DNA from: Bin87 sp964347975
GTDB lineage: Bacteria; Chloroflexota; Dehalococcoidia; Lucifugimonadales; UBA3495
Assembly (NCBI GenBank): GCA_964347975.1
Contig: CAYGAY010000005.1
Coordinates: forward strand, 62,001-126,000
DNA length: 64,000 nt
Reading direction: 5' to 3'
This document shows, piece by piece, positions 1-7,511 of this stretch (position 1 is its first letter; every line of letters starts with the position of its first letter). The position numbers and the translations under genes are program-made. The notes under the pieces were generated by a model. That model was given only the letters and a program-made list of their open reading frames with translations, made no database searches and had not been told where the DNA came from.

Positions 1-1
1 C

Positions 2-1012
2 ACGCTGGCGGAAGGCTATGCCATGGCGCAGGAAATCGCCGCCATACCGGCAGACAGCCGACCGGGGCTGCTGACGCGAGGCAACTACACCCGGTTCCAG
101 CACGACGGGGCCGGCTTCCCTTGGAGCGCGGTGGGTAACAGGAACAACGAGTTGACAACTGTGAGCATGGCTCTGCTCAACGCCGAAGCTTACGACCCGT
201 TGACCTTGCGCCGTCACTCATTATCAATGCCAATGATTACGCTGGGCGACATCGCGCAGACCGGGCCAACGCACCATCTGATAGGCCACCCCAGAGGGGG
301 CGACCCGATTGGCGCGTTCGAATGGACGCCACTGAACGAACTGGCAGTGGCGCCGGCGCAGCAGGCGATGTGGGCGGCAGACAGCAAATCCCAAACCACC
401 ATCATTACGCAGCCGACACACGGCGGAACCATCATGGACCAAGACCTTGCCCGGCAGATGACGACCCGGCGCAGCCGGTGGCACTTGAATCGCAACTTGG
501 CCTTGACGTCGCAAGCCATCGCAATGGCAGTGACGCGAGAACCGGCGCACGGCGGCAGAACCTGGAACGCGCTGCAAAGCGTTGCGGACGAAGTCGCCAA
601 ATGCGTCGCGCTGTTCAACAACAGTACGCCAGGAGTGATTGTCATACGGGCATACGGCCAGAAAGGTCAGCGCGGGCCGCGGGCCGCTTTTCAGGTCGGA
701 GCCATTCCCGGCCTGCCCTGCCCGGCGTTCCACGCCGACACGCCGGAAGCGCAGCGGGCGCGCGACATTGCCGAGCGCCATTTTGACGAACTGGCCCGGC
801 TGCCGCTGGAGCCATTCGCCTACTGCTTCCGAGACGCCAACCGCCACCGCATCGACAACGCGGTTGCCGAAATGCTGGGCCTTGACCCGCAGGACGCCGG
901 CATCCAGGATATGCTGTCGCATTACCGACTGCTGTTCGCCAGCGAGCCCAACGTCAACGGGCGGCAAAAGAAAATCGTTGACGCGCTGGCATCGCATCAG
1001 AAACCAGACTAA
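2..1012 (+). CDS. Partial protein of unknown function, possibly the C-terminal part of a DNA-modification-like protein
   Basis: The reading frame is open to the left edge of the window, so the gene is probably cut at its 5' end. An ATG at 23 has a GGAAGG eight bases upstream and could be a real start. The 329 residues from that ATG show no signal peptide or membrane segment. The stretch ARQMTTRRSRWHLNRNLA, then GGRTWNAL, and the Ala/Arg-rich C-terminal helix with the pattern AVAEMLGLD resemble the C-terminal target-recognition-like regions of large methylase-type defence proteins. I cannot name a family. It ends 39 bases before the flavin reductase gene. Confidence 0.5.
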   Translation, partial: TLAEGYAMAQEIAAIPADSRPGLLTRGNYTRFQHDGAGFPWSAVGNRNNELTTVSMALLNAEAYDPLTLRRHSLSMPMITLGDIAQTGPTHHLIGHPRGGDPIGAFEWTPLNELAVAPAQQAMWAADSKSQTTIITQPTHGGTIMDQDLARQMTTRRSRWHLNRNLALTSQAIAMAVTREPAHGGRTWNALQSVADEVAKCVALFNNSTPGVIVIRAYGQKGQRGPRAAFQVGAIPGLPCPAFHADTPEAQRARDIAERHFDELARLPLEPFAYCFRDANRHRIDNAVAEMLGLDPQDAGIQDMLSHYRLLFASEPNVNGRQKKIVDALASHQKPD

Positions 1013-1051
1013 CCAACCACACAGCCGAATATACCCCAGGAGCCGGCAACT

Positions 1052-1705
1052 ATGCTCATCGACCCCAGGAATTTCGACCGTTTCAACATGATCCTCACCG
1101 GCGTGGTCGTGCCCCGGCCCATCGCCTTCGTTTCCACCAGGTCCACCGACGGCGTGGTGAACCTGGCGCCGTTCAGCTTCTTCAACGCCATGGCCTACAA
1201 CCCGCCCACGGTGATTTTCTCGTCGTCCCGCCGCGCCCCCGGCTGGCCGGACAAGCGCAAGGATACTCTTACCAACATCGAGGAGACCGGCGAGTACGTC
1301 ATCAACGTAGTGGTGGACGACATCGCCGCCGCCATGAACGCCACCGCCGCCGAATACCCGTCCGACGTGTCCGAGTTCGACATCGCCGGCCTCACCGAAG
1401 CGCCCAGCGAAATAGTGAAGCCGCCCCGGGTGCTGGAGTCGCCGGTCAACATGGAATGCCGCCTCGTCCAGGTGGTCAATATTGGCGAGCCGCCCCACTC
1501 CCACGGCATCGTCATCGGGGAAATTGTCCGGATGCATCTCCGGGATGACATCCTGTACGAAGGCCCCAACGGCCTCCGTATCGACCATGCCGCCCTGAAG
1601 CCCACAGGCCGCCTGGCCGGCAATATGTACTGCCACACCGACGACGTGTACGAACTGGTCCGTCCTGTGTACGCCCCCGAGGAAGAACAACAGGCCGCTG
1701 ATTAA
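1052..1705 (+). CDS. Flavin reductase-like (DIM6/NTAB family) FMN-binding protein
   Basis: This 217-residue soluble protein matches the split-barrel flavin reductase-like family, which binds FMN and reduces it or serves as an oxygenase partner. Typical features are the N-terminal VVPRPIAFVSTR segment, the NLAPFSFFNAMAYNPP segment that lines the flavin site, and the later TGEYVINVV strand. The ATG at 1052 has AGGAG nine bases upstream. The gene is followed after 62 bases by a glutaredoxin-like gene on the same strand, so both may belong to one small redox operon. The true substrate cannot be read from the sequence. An oxygenase partner is not adjacent, though a LLM monooxygenase lies at 37.2 kb. 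Confidence 0.85.
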   Translation: MLIDPRNFDRFNMILTGVVVPRPIAFVSTRSTDGVVNLAPFSFFNAMAYNPPTVIFSSSRRAPGWPDKRKDTLTNIEETGEYVINVVVDDIAAAMNATAAEYPSDVSEFDIAGLTEAPSEIVKPPRVLESPVNMECRLVQVVNIGEPPHSHGIVIGEIVRMHLRDDILYEGPNGLRIDHAALKPTGRLAGNMYCHTDDVYELVRPVYAPEEEQQAAD

Positions 1706-1767
1706 CCATCCCCGCGCCGGGGCAACCACAAGGGCGGCCCCGGCCACGCCACCACAGGAGGCGGAAA

Positions 1768-2025
1768 ATGACCACCACCACTGAACGCCCCGCCATCAAG
1801 CTCTACGGCGCCGAATGGTGCCCCGACTGCCACCGTTCCCGCAACTACCTGGACAGTCAGAGCGTCGCCTACGAGTACGTGAACGTTGACGGCGACGAGG
1901 ACGCCCAGAACTACGTGAAGCAGATCAACGACAACCGGCTCATCATCCCCACCATCGTATTCCCCGACGGCTCCGTGCTGGTGGAACCGTCCAACGCCGA
2001 GCTGGCTCGCAAGCTGCGGACGTAA
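1768..2025 (+). CDS. Glutaredoxin/mycoredoxin-like protein
   Basis: An 85-residue thioredoxin-fold protein with the redox motif WCPDC at residues 16-20 followed by HRSRNYL, and a cis-proline segment IIPTIVFPDG. The WCPDCHRS signature is typical of actinobacterial-type mycoredoxins and NrdH-like glutaredoxins, which reduce mixed disulfides in the cytoplasm. A strong Shine-Dalgarno AGGAGG precedes the ATG. Length is normal for the family, so it looks intact. Confidence 0.88.
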   Translation: MTTTTERPAIKLYGAEWCPDCHRSRNYLDSQSVAYEYVNVDGDEDAQNYVKQINDNRLIIPTIVFPDGSVLVEPSNAELARKLRT

Positions 2026-2094
2026 CCCGGCTCGAAGACGCAACCCGACTCGAATCGGCGCCAGCCATTGCCTGCCCACCCATTGAGGAATGAG

Positions 2095-2829
2095 ATGGTC
2101 GCGAAACCGCAAACCACGGGCGTCCCCGTCGCGCCGCCCCCGGTTCCCTGGTCCGATGACTACGTGTGCCCCGACCCGGAGCCGCGCGACATGATCCAAA
2201 GCCCCACCATCAACAAATCCGGCTACTTCGTCGCCCGTCATTTTTCCGGGCGGCCGGACGCGCTGGTACGGTCTCCCTGCGTGCTGAACTTTGACCCTCA
2301 CAACATGAACAACCGGGTCGAGCCGGATCTGCTGGTGGCCTTCGGCGTGGAACCCGCCGCCATCCTGCCGCGCAACGGCTACATCATCTGGGATGTGGGC
2401 AAGCCGCCCGATTTCGTGATGGAGGTGGCGTCGGAGTCCACTCATGGTCGGGACACCGGCTTCAAACGCGACCTTTACGCCAGCCTGGGCATCGCCGAAT
2501 ACTGGCGGGTTGACCCCACCGGCGGCGATTTTTACGGCTATGCCCTGGCCGGCGACCGGCTGGTTGACGGGACATACCGGGAAATCCCGCTGACCACCGA
2601 AACGGACGGGATGATCTGGGGCCACAGCCCCACGCTGGACCTGTGCCCGTGCTGGCATCCGGCGTGGGACTGGGATGTTGACGACGAGTCGCACCTGCGG
2701 TTTTATGACCGCAAAACGGGCCGCTACCTGTGCGACTTCTCGCTGGTGGAAGAAAGGCTGGCGGCAGCCCAAGAGCGCAACAGGCAGCTGGAAGCGGAAC
2801 TGCGCCGCCTCCGGTCGGAAAACGCTTGA
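2095..2829 (+). CDS. Uma2 family endonuclease-like protein
   Basis: The protein (244 residues from the ATG at 2095) has the Uma2/DUF820 fold, a PD-(D/E)XK nuclease-like domain common in cyanobacteria and Chloroflexota. Visible hallmarks are PDLLVAFGVEP, then VMEVASEST, KRDLYASLGIAEYWRVDP in the middle. The last 30 residues (RLAAAQERNRQLEAELRRL) form a coiled coil, a common C-terminal addition in this family. The ATG at 2095 is preferred over the TTG at 2068 because GAGGAA lies just upstream. Biological function of Uma2 proteins is largely unknown. Confidence 0.85.
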   Translation: MVAKPQTTGVPVAPPPVPWSDDYVCPDPEPRDMIQSPTINKSGYFVARHFSGRPDALVRSPCVLNFDPHNMNNRVEPDLLVAFGVEPAAILPRNGYIIWDVGKPPDFVMEVASESTHGRDTGFKRDLYASLGIAEYWRVDPTGGDFYGYALAGDRLVDGTYREIPLTTETDGMIWGHSPTLDLCPCWHPAWDWDVDDESHLRFYDRKTGRYLCDFSLVEERLAAAQERNRQLEAELRRLRSENA

Positions 2830-2850
2830 GGCAGCCTCCGCGCCTGGCCC

Positions 2851-3216
2851 CTACTTCGGAAACTCCAGCAGTTGCAATACGTTCCCGTCCGGGTCCTTCA
2901 GCGTGGCCACCCAGCCGCCCCAGCGCTCCCGCTCCGGAACGCGGATGAACTCCACGCCCTCCGCGACCAGCCGTGCGTGCTCGGCGTGAATGTCCTCCAC
3001 ACCCAGGTGGGGCATCACCCGCAAGGGGTCCTTTGACGCGCCGCTGACTCCGTTGTGCCGGCCCACGTTGAACCGCAACTCGCCCAGCTGGAAGGCGACG
3101 AAACCCTCGTCCTGGTGGAATGAGTGCAGGGGCAGCCGCAGCGCGTCCCGGTAGAAACGCAACATCCGGTCCAGGTCGTCAGTCCACAGCGTGATGCCAA
3201 CGATGCCAGTGATCAC
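2851..3216 (-). CDS. VOC family (glyoxalase/bleomycin resistance-like) protein
   Basis: A 121-residue single-module vicinal-oxygen-chelate protein. It starts with ITGIVGITLWTDDLDRMLRFY, has the RFNVG strand in the middle and ends with KDPDGNVLQLLEF, the classic VOC C-terminal strand. I place the start at the GTG at 3216, 26 bases after the stop of the Fur-family gene, which makes the two genes a likely operon. A metal-dependent dioxygenase, glyoxalase or resistance role cannot be separated by sequence alone. Confidence 0.85.
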   Translation of the reverse strand: MITGIVGITLWTDDLDRMLRFYRDALRLPLHSFHQDEGFVAFQLGELRFNVGRHNGVSGASKDPLRVMPHLGVEDIHAEHARLVAEGVEFIRVPERERWGGWVATLKDPDGNVLQLLEFPK

Positions 3217-3242
3217 GGTGCGCCAATCAGAAGGCAGGGAGT

Positions 3243-3671
3243 TTATTCGTCCGCGGGCTGGCAGGCGCGGCACCAGCCGTGAAAGTCCACCCGCTGCCAC
3301 ATCACCTGGAACCGGGTCTCGTTGGATACCTGGTCCCGCAGCCGGACGATTATCTCGCTGCCGTCGTCGGTGTCGGCGATGTTGCCGCAGCCCAAACACA
3401 CCAGATTGACGTGGGGCGAAACGTTGCTCTCGTAGCGCGATTGCTTGGCGAAGGGCAGTTCCTGGATCAGCCCGCTGCCGGACAGCACACCCAGGGTCGA
3501 ATAGACGGTGGCCAGGGTCATGGACGGGAAGTGCTGCTGCACGCGCTCGTGGATCTGCTGCACCGTGGGGTGGTCGGTGGAGTTGAGCACGGCCTCGGCG
3601 ATGGCCAGACGCTGGGGCGTAACCCGCACGCCTCCCTGACGAAGCTGCTGCACAACGGCGCTCTGTATCAT
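3243..3671 (-). CDS. Fur/PerR-family metal- or peroxide-responsive transcriptional repressor
   Basis: A 142-residue Fur-superfamily regulator. The N-terminal winged helix is seen in GGVRVTPQRLAIAEAVL, followed by HPTVQQIHERV and TLATVYSTLGVL. The C-terminal dimerisation domain carries HVNLVCLGC and WCRAC, the two CxxC pairs that bind structural zinc in Fur and PerR proteins. The ATG at 3671 has GGAGGGG just upstream. A good sigma70-type promoter (TTGCCG, 17 bp, TATACT) lies about 70 bp upstream. A VOC gene follows in the same operon, and trehalose genes diverge from it. Fur, PerR and Zur cannot be separated with confidence. Confidence 0.9.
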   Translation of the reverse strand: MIQSAVVQQLRQGGVRVTPQRLAIAEAVLNSTDHPTVQQIHERVQQHFPSMTLATVYSTLGVLSGSGLIQELPFAKQSRYESNVSPHVNLVCLGCGNIADTDDGSEIIVRLRDQVSNETRFQVMWQRVDFHGWCRACQPADE

Positions 3672-3738
3672 GGATCCCCTCCGCGATACTGTCCCAACAC
3701 GTGCCGTAGAAACCGCGCCAGCAGCATCGTATGGAGCG

Positions 3739-3767
3739 AGTATAGCACCGGCGTTTTGGGGCGGCAA
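3739..3767 (-). promoter_or_regulatory. Sigma70-type promoter of the Fur-family gene
   Basis: Read on the minus strand there is TTGCCG (3762-3767), a 17-bp spacer ending in TGC, and TATACT (3739-3744), giving a well-spaced -35/-10 pair with an extended -10. Confidence 0.6.
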
Positions 3768-3794
3768 ATCCGAGCTTGATCTCGGAACGCTACC

Positions 3795-3887
3795 GAGAAC
3801 CATTTCCCTCATGCGTACCCGCCTTGTCATTGCGAGCGTAGCGTGGAATGACCGGTTAAAGAGTAGGTACGCATGAGAACCGTTTCC
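3795..3887 (+). repeat. Small nested-palindrome element flanked by 13-bp direct repeats
   Basis: Outer arms TCATGCGTACC (3809-3819) and GGTACGCATGA (3866-3876) are perfect inverted repeats. An inner pair GTCATT (3826-3831) and AATGAC (3847-3852) sits within them, enclosing GCGAGCGTAGCG, a motif seen in dispersed repeats of many bacteria. The unit is flanked by GAGAACCATTTCC (3795-3807) and GAGAACCGTTTCC (3875-3887), which could be target-site duplications. It lies in the 404-bp gap between the Fur-family gene and otsA. Confidence 0.6.
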
Positions 3888-3890
3888 GCA

Positions 3891-3919
3891 TTGACCCCGC
3901 GCCAATCCTGTGGCAAAAT
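3891..3919 (+). promoter_or_regulatory. Candidate promoter of otsA
   Basis: TTGACC (3891-3896), a 17-bp spacer and CAAAAT (3914-3919) form a plausible sigma70-type promoter directed at otsA, with a leader of about 150 nt. Confidence 0.45.
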
Positions 3920-3929
3920 CTCTGTAACG

Positions 3930-3944
3930 TGATAATTATTATTC
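3930..3944 (+). promoter_or_regulatory. Fur-box-like palindrome
   Basis: TGATAAT-T-ATTATTC matches the 7-1-7 operator pattern of Fur-family repressors (TGATAATnATTATCA) with two mismatches. It lies just downstream of the candidate otsA -10 element, and a Fur-family gene is divergent nearby. Confidence 0.4.
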
Positions 3945-4075
3945 GGCAAGTAGCCGTATGTGAAATGGCGCCGGACGGTTGGCCCGCGCAGGGCAGGCGC
4001 CCATAACGCCAATCGGCAGCGATTTTCATGTAGTTTGATGCCGGACGGCGCACCCGCCCAGGGAGGTTGCCCATT

Positions 4076-5584
4076 ATGTGGACTGGCGATGATTTACAGC
4101 GACTGGTGAGCCGGGAATTGAGCGACTATCGGCTGATCGTGGTTTCCAACCGGCAGCCCTATGTTTTCAGGATTGAGAACGGAACGCCCAGGGGCGAAAT
4201 GCCCCCCGGCGGACTCACCGCCGCCATTGACCCCCTGATGCGCGCCTGCGGCGGTACCTGGATCGCTCAGAGCAGCGGCCCCGACGACCGCGCCGCCATG
4301 GACGCTGAGGGGCGCATCGCCGTTCCATCCGACTCGCCCGCTTATTCCATGCGCTTGCTCAACCTCAGCGAAGAGGAAAACAACGGCTTCTACTACGGAT
4401 TTTCCAACGAAGGGCTTTGGCCCCTGTGTCATATCGCCTACACCGAGCCGGTGTTCGACTCGGAACACTACGGCTTCTACCAGTCGGTGAACCGTCGTTT
4501 CGCCGACCTGGTGCTGGACGAAATCAGCGCCGACCCGGCCATCGTCCTCATCCAGGACTATCACCTGGCATTGCTGCCCCGATACATCCGCGAGGTCAAC
4601 CCCGATGCCATCATCGGCCAGTTCTGGCACATCCCCTGGCCCAATCCCGATATCCTGCGGATCTGCCCCTGGCAGGAGGAAATCCTGGACGGAATGCTGG
4701 GCAACGACCTGCTGGGTTTTCACCTGTCCGGCGACTGCCAGAACTTCATAAGTTGCGTTGACGCCAACCTGGACGCCCAGGCGGACCCCGAATACGGCCT
4801 GATCGACTACCGCAACGAGACCACCCTGGTTCGCCCCTTCCCCATCAGCATCGACTTCGACAATCTGGATGCTGAGGCCCGAAGCGAAGAGGTGGAATTG
4901 GAGATGAAGCGCCTCTTCCGCCAGTTGGGCCTGAACCGGGGGCGTATCCTGGGACTGGGCATCGACCGGCAGGACTATACCAAGGGCATACCCCACCGCC
5001 TGCGCGCCGTGGAACGTCTCTTCGAGAAGTGGCCCCAATACCGGGGCCGGCTGGTGTTCCTCCAGGCCGGCGCCACCAGCCGCACCAACATCAACTCCTA
5101 CATGCAGCTCACCATCGACATTGAGGCCACCGTCAACCGCATCAACGAGCGATTCGGCCACGACGGCTGGCAGCCGGTGCTGTACTGGCCCACGTCGCTG
5201 CCGTCGGCCACCTTCTCGGCGCTGCGCCGCCTGGCCAGCTTCTGCGCCGAAAGCAGCCTTCACGACGGCATGAACCTGGTGGCCAAGGAGTACGTCGCGT
5301 CCCGGGTCGACGAGGACGGCGTGCTGATCCTCAGCGCCTTCGCCGGCGCCGCCCAGGAACTCACCGGCTCGCTCATCATCAACCCCTACGCCACCGAGCA
5401 GTTCGCCGACGCCATCCACCAAGCCCTCACCATGGACGAAACGGAACGCCGCATCCGGATGCGCCAGATGCGCAACACCGTCCAGGAGAACAACATCTAC
5501 AAATGGGCCGGCCGCATCATGATGCACTTGATGCAGGCCAGCACCCCCGACCACGCTCGCCTGACCACCGCGACCATCGCGTAA
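4076..5584 (+). CDS. otsA: Trehalose-6-phosphate synthase (glycosyltransferase family 20)
   Basis: This 502-residue cytoplasmic enzyme should transfer glucose from a nucleotide sugar to glucose-6-phosphate to form trehalose-6-phosphate. GT20 hallmarks are LIVVSNRQPYVF at the N-terminus, MPPGGLTAAIDPL (acceptor loop), VLIQDYHLALLPRYI, FWHIPWPNPDI, and in the C-terminal half GIDRQDYTKGIPHRL and ESSLHDGMNLVAKEYVA. GGGAGG lies nine bases before the ATG at 4076, which favours that start over the TTG at 4067. otsB follows after 11 bases, confirming a trehalose rather than a glucosylglycerol role, although GT20 relatives that make glucosylglycerol-phosphate look similar. Confidence 0.92.
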   Translation: MWTGDDLQRLVSRELSDYRLIVVSNRQPYVFRIENGTPRGEMPPGGLTAAIDPLMRACGGTWIAQSSGPDDRAAMDAEGRIAVPSDSPAYSMRLLNLSEEENNGFYYGFSNEGLWPLCHIAYTEPVFDSEHYGFYQSVNRRFADLVLDEISADPAIVLIQDYHLALLPRYIREVNPDAIIGQFWHIPWPNPDILRICPWQEEILDGMLGNDLLGFHLSGDCQNFISCVDANLDAQADPEYGLIDYRNETTLVRPFPISIDFDNLDAEARSEEVELEMKRLFRQLGLNRGRILGLGIDRQDYTKGIPHRLRAVERLFEKWPQYRGRLVFLQAGATSRTNINSYMQLTIDIEATVNRINERFGHDGWQPVLYWPTSLPSATFSALRRLASFCAESSLHDGMNLVAKEYVASRVDEDGVLILSAFAGAAQELTGSLIINPYATEQFADAIHQALTMDETERRIRMRQMRNTVQENNIYKWAGRIMMHLMQASTPDHARLTTATIA

Positions 5585-5595
5585 CTTCCTGCCCG

Positions 5596-6408
5596 ATGGC
5601 TGACGCTTGCCCCGACCTTCTCAATCCCGCCGCGGGGCGATCCCATATTCTTCTCTTGCTCGACTTTGACGGCACGCTCTCGGAAATTGCGCCCCGACCC
5701 GAGGATGCCGTACTGCGTCCGGGCAACGCCGCCTTTCTGGGCGCGCTGGCCCGCCATCCGAAATGCACGGTGGGTGTGATCAGCGGGCGCGCGCTGGATG
5801 ACGTGTCCCACCGGGTAGGTGTTCCGGGGCTGGTGTACGCCGGCAACCACGGTCTGGAAATCGCCGGACTTGGGCTGCAATACCTCCATCCGGGCGTGGA
5901 AGCCGTACTGCCGGCCATCGCTCAGGCTTCGGCAGAGACGCAAACCGCCCTGGCTGACGTACCCGGCGCCTTTGTGGAGAACAAGACCCTGACGCTGACC
6001 GTTCACTATCGCCTGACGCCGGAAGAATATCACCACGCCGCAGCGTCGGCGTTCCACGACGCAACCCGGTGGCTGGTGGCCGCCGGCCTGTGCCGGGTCA
6101 CCACCGCCAAGTCGGCCCTGGAACTGCGGCCGGCGGTGGATTGGGATAAGGGACGCGCGCTGACCCTGATCCGTTCCCGGCTGGCGCCCCGGGCGTATCC
6201 CATCTATATCGGCGACGACGCCACCGACGAGGACGCATTTCGGGCCGCGCAGGCCATTGGCGGGGTCGGCATTTTTGTGGGAGCGGCAGACGCCGAGACC
6301 GGCGCGCGTTGGCGGCTGGATACTCCGGCCGCCGTTACCGAAGCTCTGGCTGAATTGTCAGAATCAGGATTTTCAAGATTATCGGATTGCCAGGATTGGG
6401 GAAGATAA
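5596..6408 (+). CDS. otsB: Trehalose-6-phosphate phosphatase (HAD superfamily)
   Basis: A 270-residue HAD phosphatase that removes the phosphate from trehalose-6-phosphate. The catalytic motif DFDGTLS is at residues 23-29, SGRALDDV and YAGNHGLEI follow in the cap region, and motif IV GDDATDEDAF starts at residue 206. The start at 5596 follows the otsA stop by 11 bases, so the two form an operon. The last 15 or so residues are encoded by a stretch of GGATT iterons (a dispersed-type repeat), so the C-terminal tail may not be original. Confidence 0.92.
   Translation: MADACPDLLNPAAGRSHILLLLDFDGTLSEIAPRPEDAVLRPGNAAFLGALARHPKCTVGVISGRALDDVSHRVGVPGLVYAGNHGLEIAGLGLQYLHPGVEAVLPAIAQASAETQTALADVPGAFVENKTLTLTVHYRLTPEEYHHAAASAFHDATRWLVAAGLCRVTTAKSALELRPAVDWDKGRALTLIRSRLAPRAYPIYIGDDATDEDAFRAAQAIGGVGIFVGAADAETGARWRLDTPAAVTEALAELSESGFSRLSDCQDWGR
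6361..6405 (+). repeat. GGATT iteron repeat overlapping the 3' end of otsB
   Basis: GGATT (6367), AGATT (6376), GGATT (6384) and GGATT (6393) recur at 8-9 base intervals. This resembles a dispersed intergenic repeat type found in many bacterial genomes. Here it runs into the otsB coding end. Confidence 0.45.
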
Positions 6409-6611
6409 TCCCGAAAAATCGGCAGGGCCTTTGCAAAGTCGTGGGGCAAGCAAGAAAGTAGTGGTATGGCGGCGGCCGCTGAGGAGAATGCCGGTTATGG
6501 TCGGAGCGGGAATCTTTGACCGGCCGCGCGCAGCGCCTTGCCGTCCAACCCACCGTCATATGCTCCCCCAACGCCGGACTTTGCAATGGCCTTGACGAGG
6601 CCGATTGCTTA

Positions 6612-6640
6612 TGGACAGCCTTACCGGGCCAGAATATAAT
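6612..6640 (+). promoter_or_regulatory. Promoter of the split transketolase operon
   Basis: TGGACA (6612-6617), exactly 17 bases, then a perfect TATAAT (6635-6640). It sits about 47 bases before the chosen start of the transketolase N-terminal subunit. Confidence 0.65.
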
Positions 6641-6686
6641 TTTGTCGGCTGTCATTATCATCCGAACCCATGTCGCAGGTGACGTT

Positions 6687-7511
6687 TTGGTTGCAGTTGT
6701 TCAACCCCTACAGACCGTCGAAGAAATGCGGGAAACGTCGCTGCAGCTGCGCCGCGACAGTCTTGAGATGATCTACGGCGCGGGCAGCGGTCACCCCGGC
6801 GGCTCATTGTCCGAGATCGACATCCTGGTCGCGCTCTACTTCGGCGTGATGCGATACGACGCAGAACACCCGCGCTGGCCCGAACGGGATCGGTTCATAT
6901 TGAGCAAGGGCCATGCGTCGCCGGGGTTCTACGCTACTCTTTCGCGAGCCGGATATTTCGGACGCGAGGAACTTCCATCTTATCGCCGGACCGACGGCCT
7001 GTTGCAGGGCCACGCCCATCCCATGACGCCGGGCGTGGAGATGAACTCCGGCTCTCTGGGCATGGGTTTGTCCTTTGCCCTGGGTCACGCGCTGGCTGCA
7101 AGGTTGGACGGACGCGATTACCGGGTGTTCGCGTTGCTGGGAGACGGCGAATGCCAGGAAGGTGAAATCTGGGAGGCGGCCATGTCGGCGGCCCATCATA
7201 AAGCCTCCAACCTGACCGCCATTATCGACCGCAACCGCATCCAGAACGACCGCTTCACCGACGAAGTGATGACCCTGGAGCCCCTCGCCGACCGCTGGCG
7301 TGATTTCGGCTGGAACGTGATCACGTGCGACGGTCACGAGCACGCGGAAGCGCTGCGCGCCCTGGGGGAGGCAGCTACCGGTGGCCCCACCGCGATAATC
7401 GCCGAAACTATAAAGGGCAAAGGAGTGAGCTTCATGGAAAACAACCCTGCTTTCCATGGCCGCGCGCCCAATGCTGAAGAATACGAAGCGGCCCTGAAGG
7501 AGCTGGCCTGA
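6687..7511 (+). CDS. Transketolase, N-terminal (ThDP-binding) subunit
   Basis: This is the pyrophosphate-binding half of a split transketolase, which moves two-carbon ketol units in the non-oxidative pentose phosphate pathway. Key motifs are GSGHPGGSLSEID, FILSKGHASPG, and the ThDP motif starting GDGECQEGEIWEAAM at residue 152 with the closing IIDRNRIQND. I prefer the TTG at 6687, with AGGTGA four bases upstream, giving 274 residues. The ATG at 6726 is an alternative start. The next gene begins inside its stop codon (TGATG), so the two subunits are translationally coupled. Confidence 0.9.
   Translation: MVAVVQPLQTVEEMRETSLQLRRDSLEMIYGAGSGHPGGSLSEIDILVALYFGVMRYDAEHPRWPERDRFILSKGHASPGFYATLSRAGYFGREELPSYRRTDGLLQGHAHPMTPGVEMNSGSLGMGLSFALGHALAARLDGRDYRVFALLGDGECQEGEIWEAAMSAAHHKASNLTAIIDRNRIQNDRFTDEVMTLEPLADRWRDFGWNVITCDGHEHAEALRALGEAATGGPTAIIAETIKGKGVSFMENNPAFHGRAPNAEEYEAALKELA

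Noticed and set aside
224..1747. Long minus-strand open frame opposite the first two genes
   Set aside because: Composition is typical of an antisense shadow in GC-rich DNA; the plus strand has a clear flavin reductase and ribosome sites.
4094..5554. 486-codon minus-strand frame
   Set aside because: It lies fully opposite otsA, which has all GT20 motifs.
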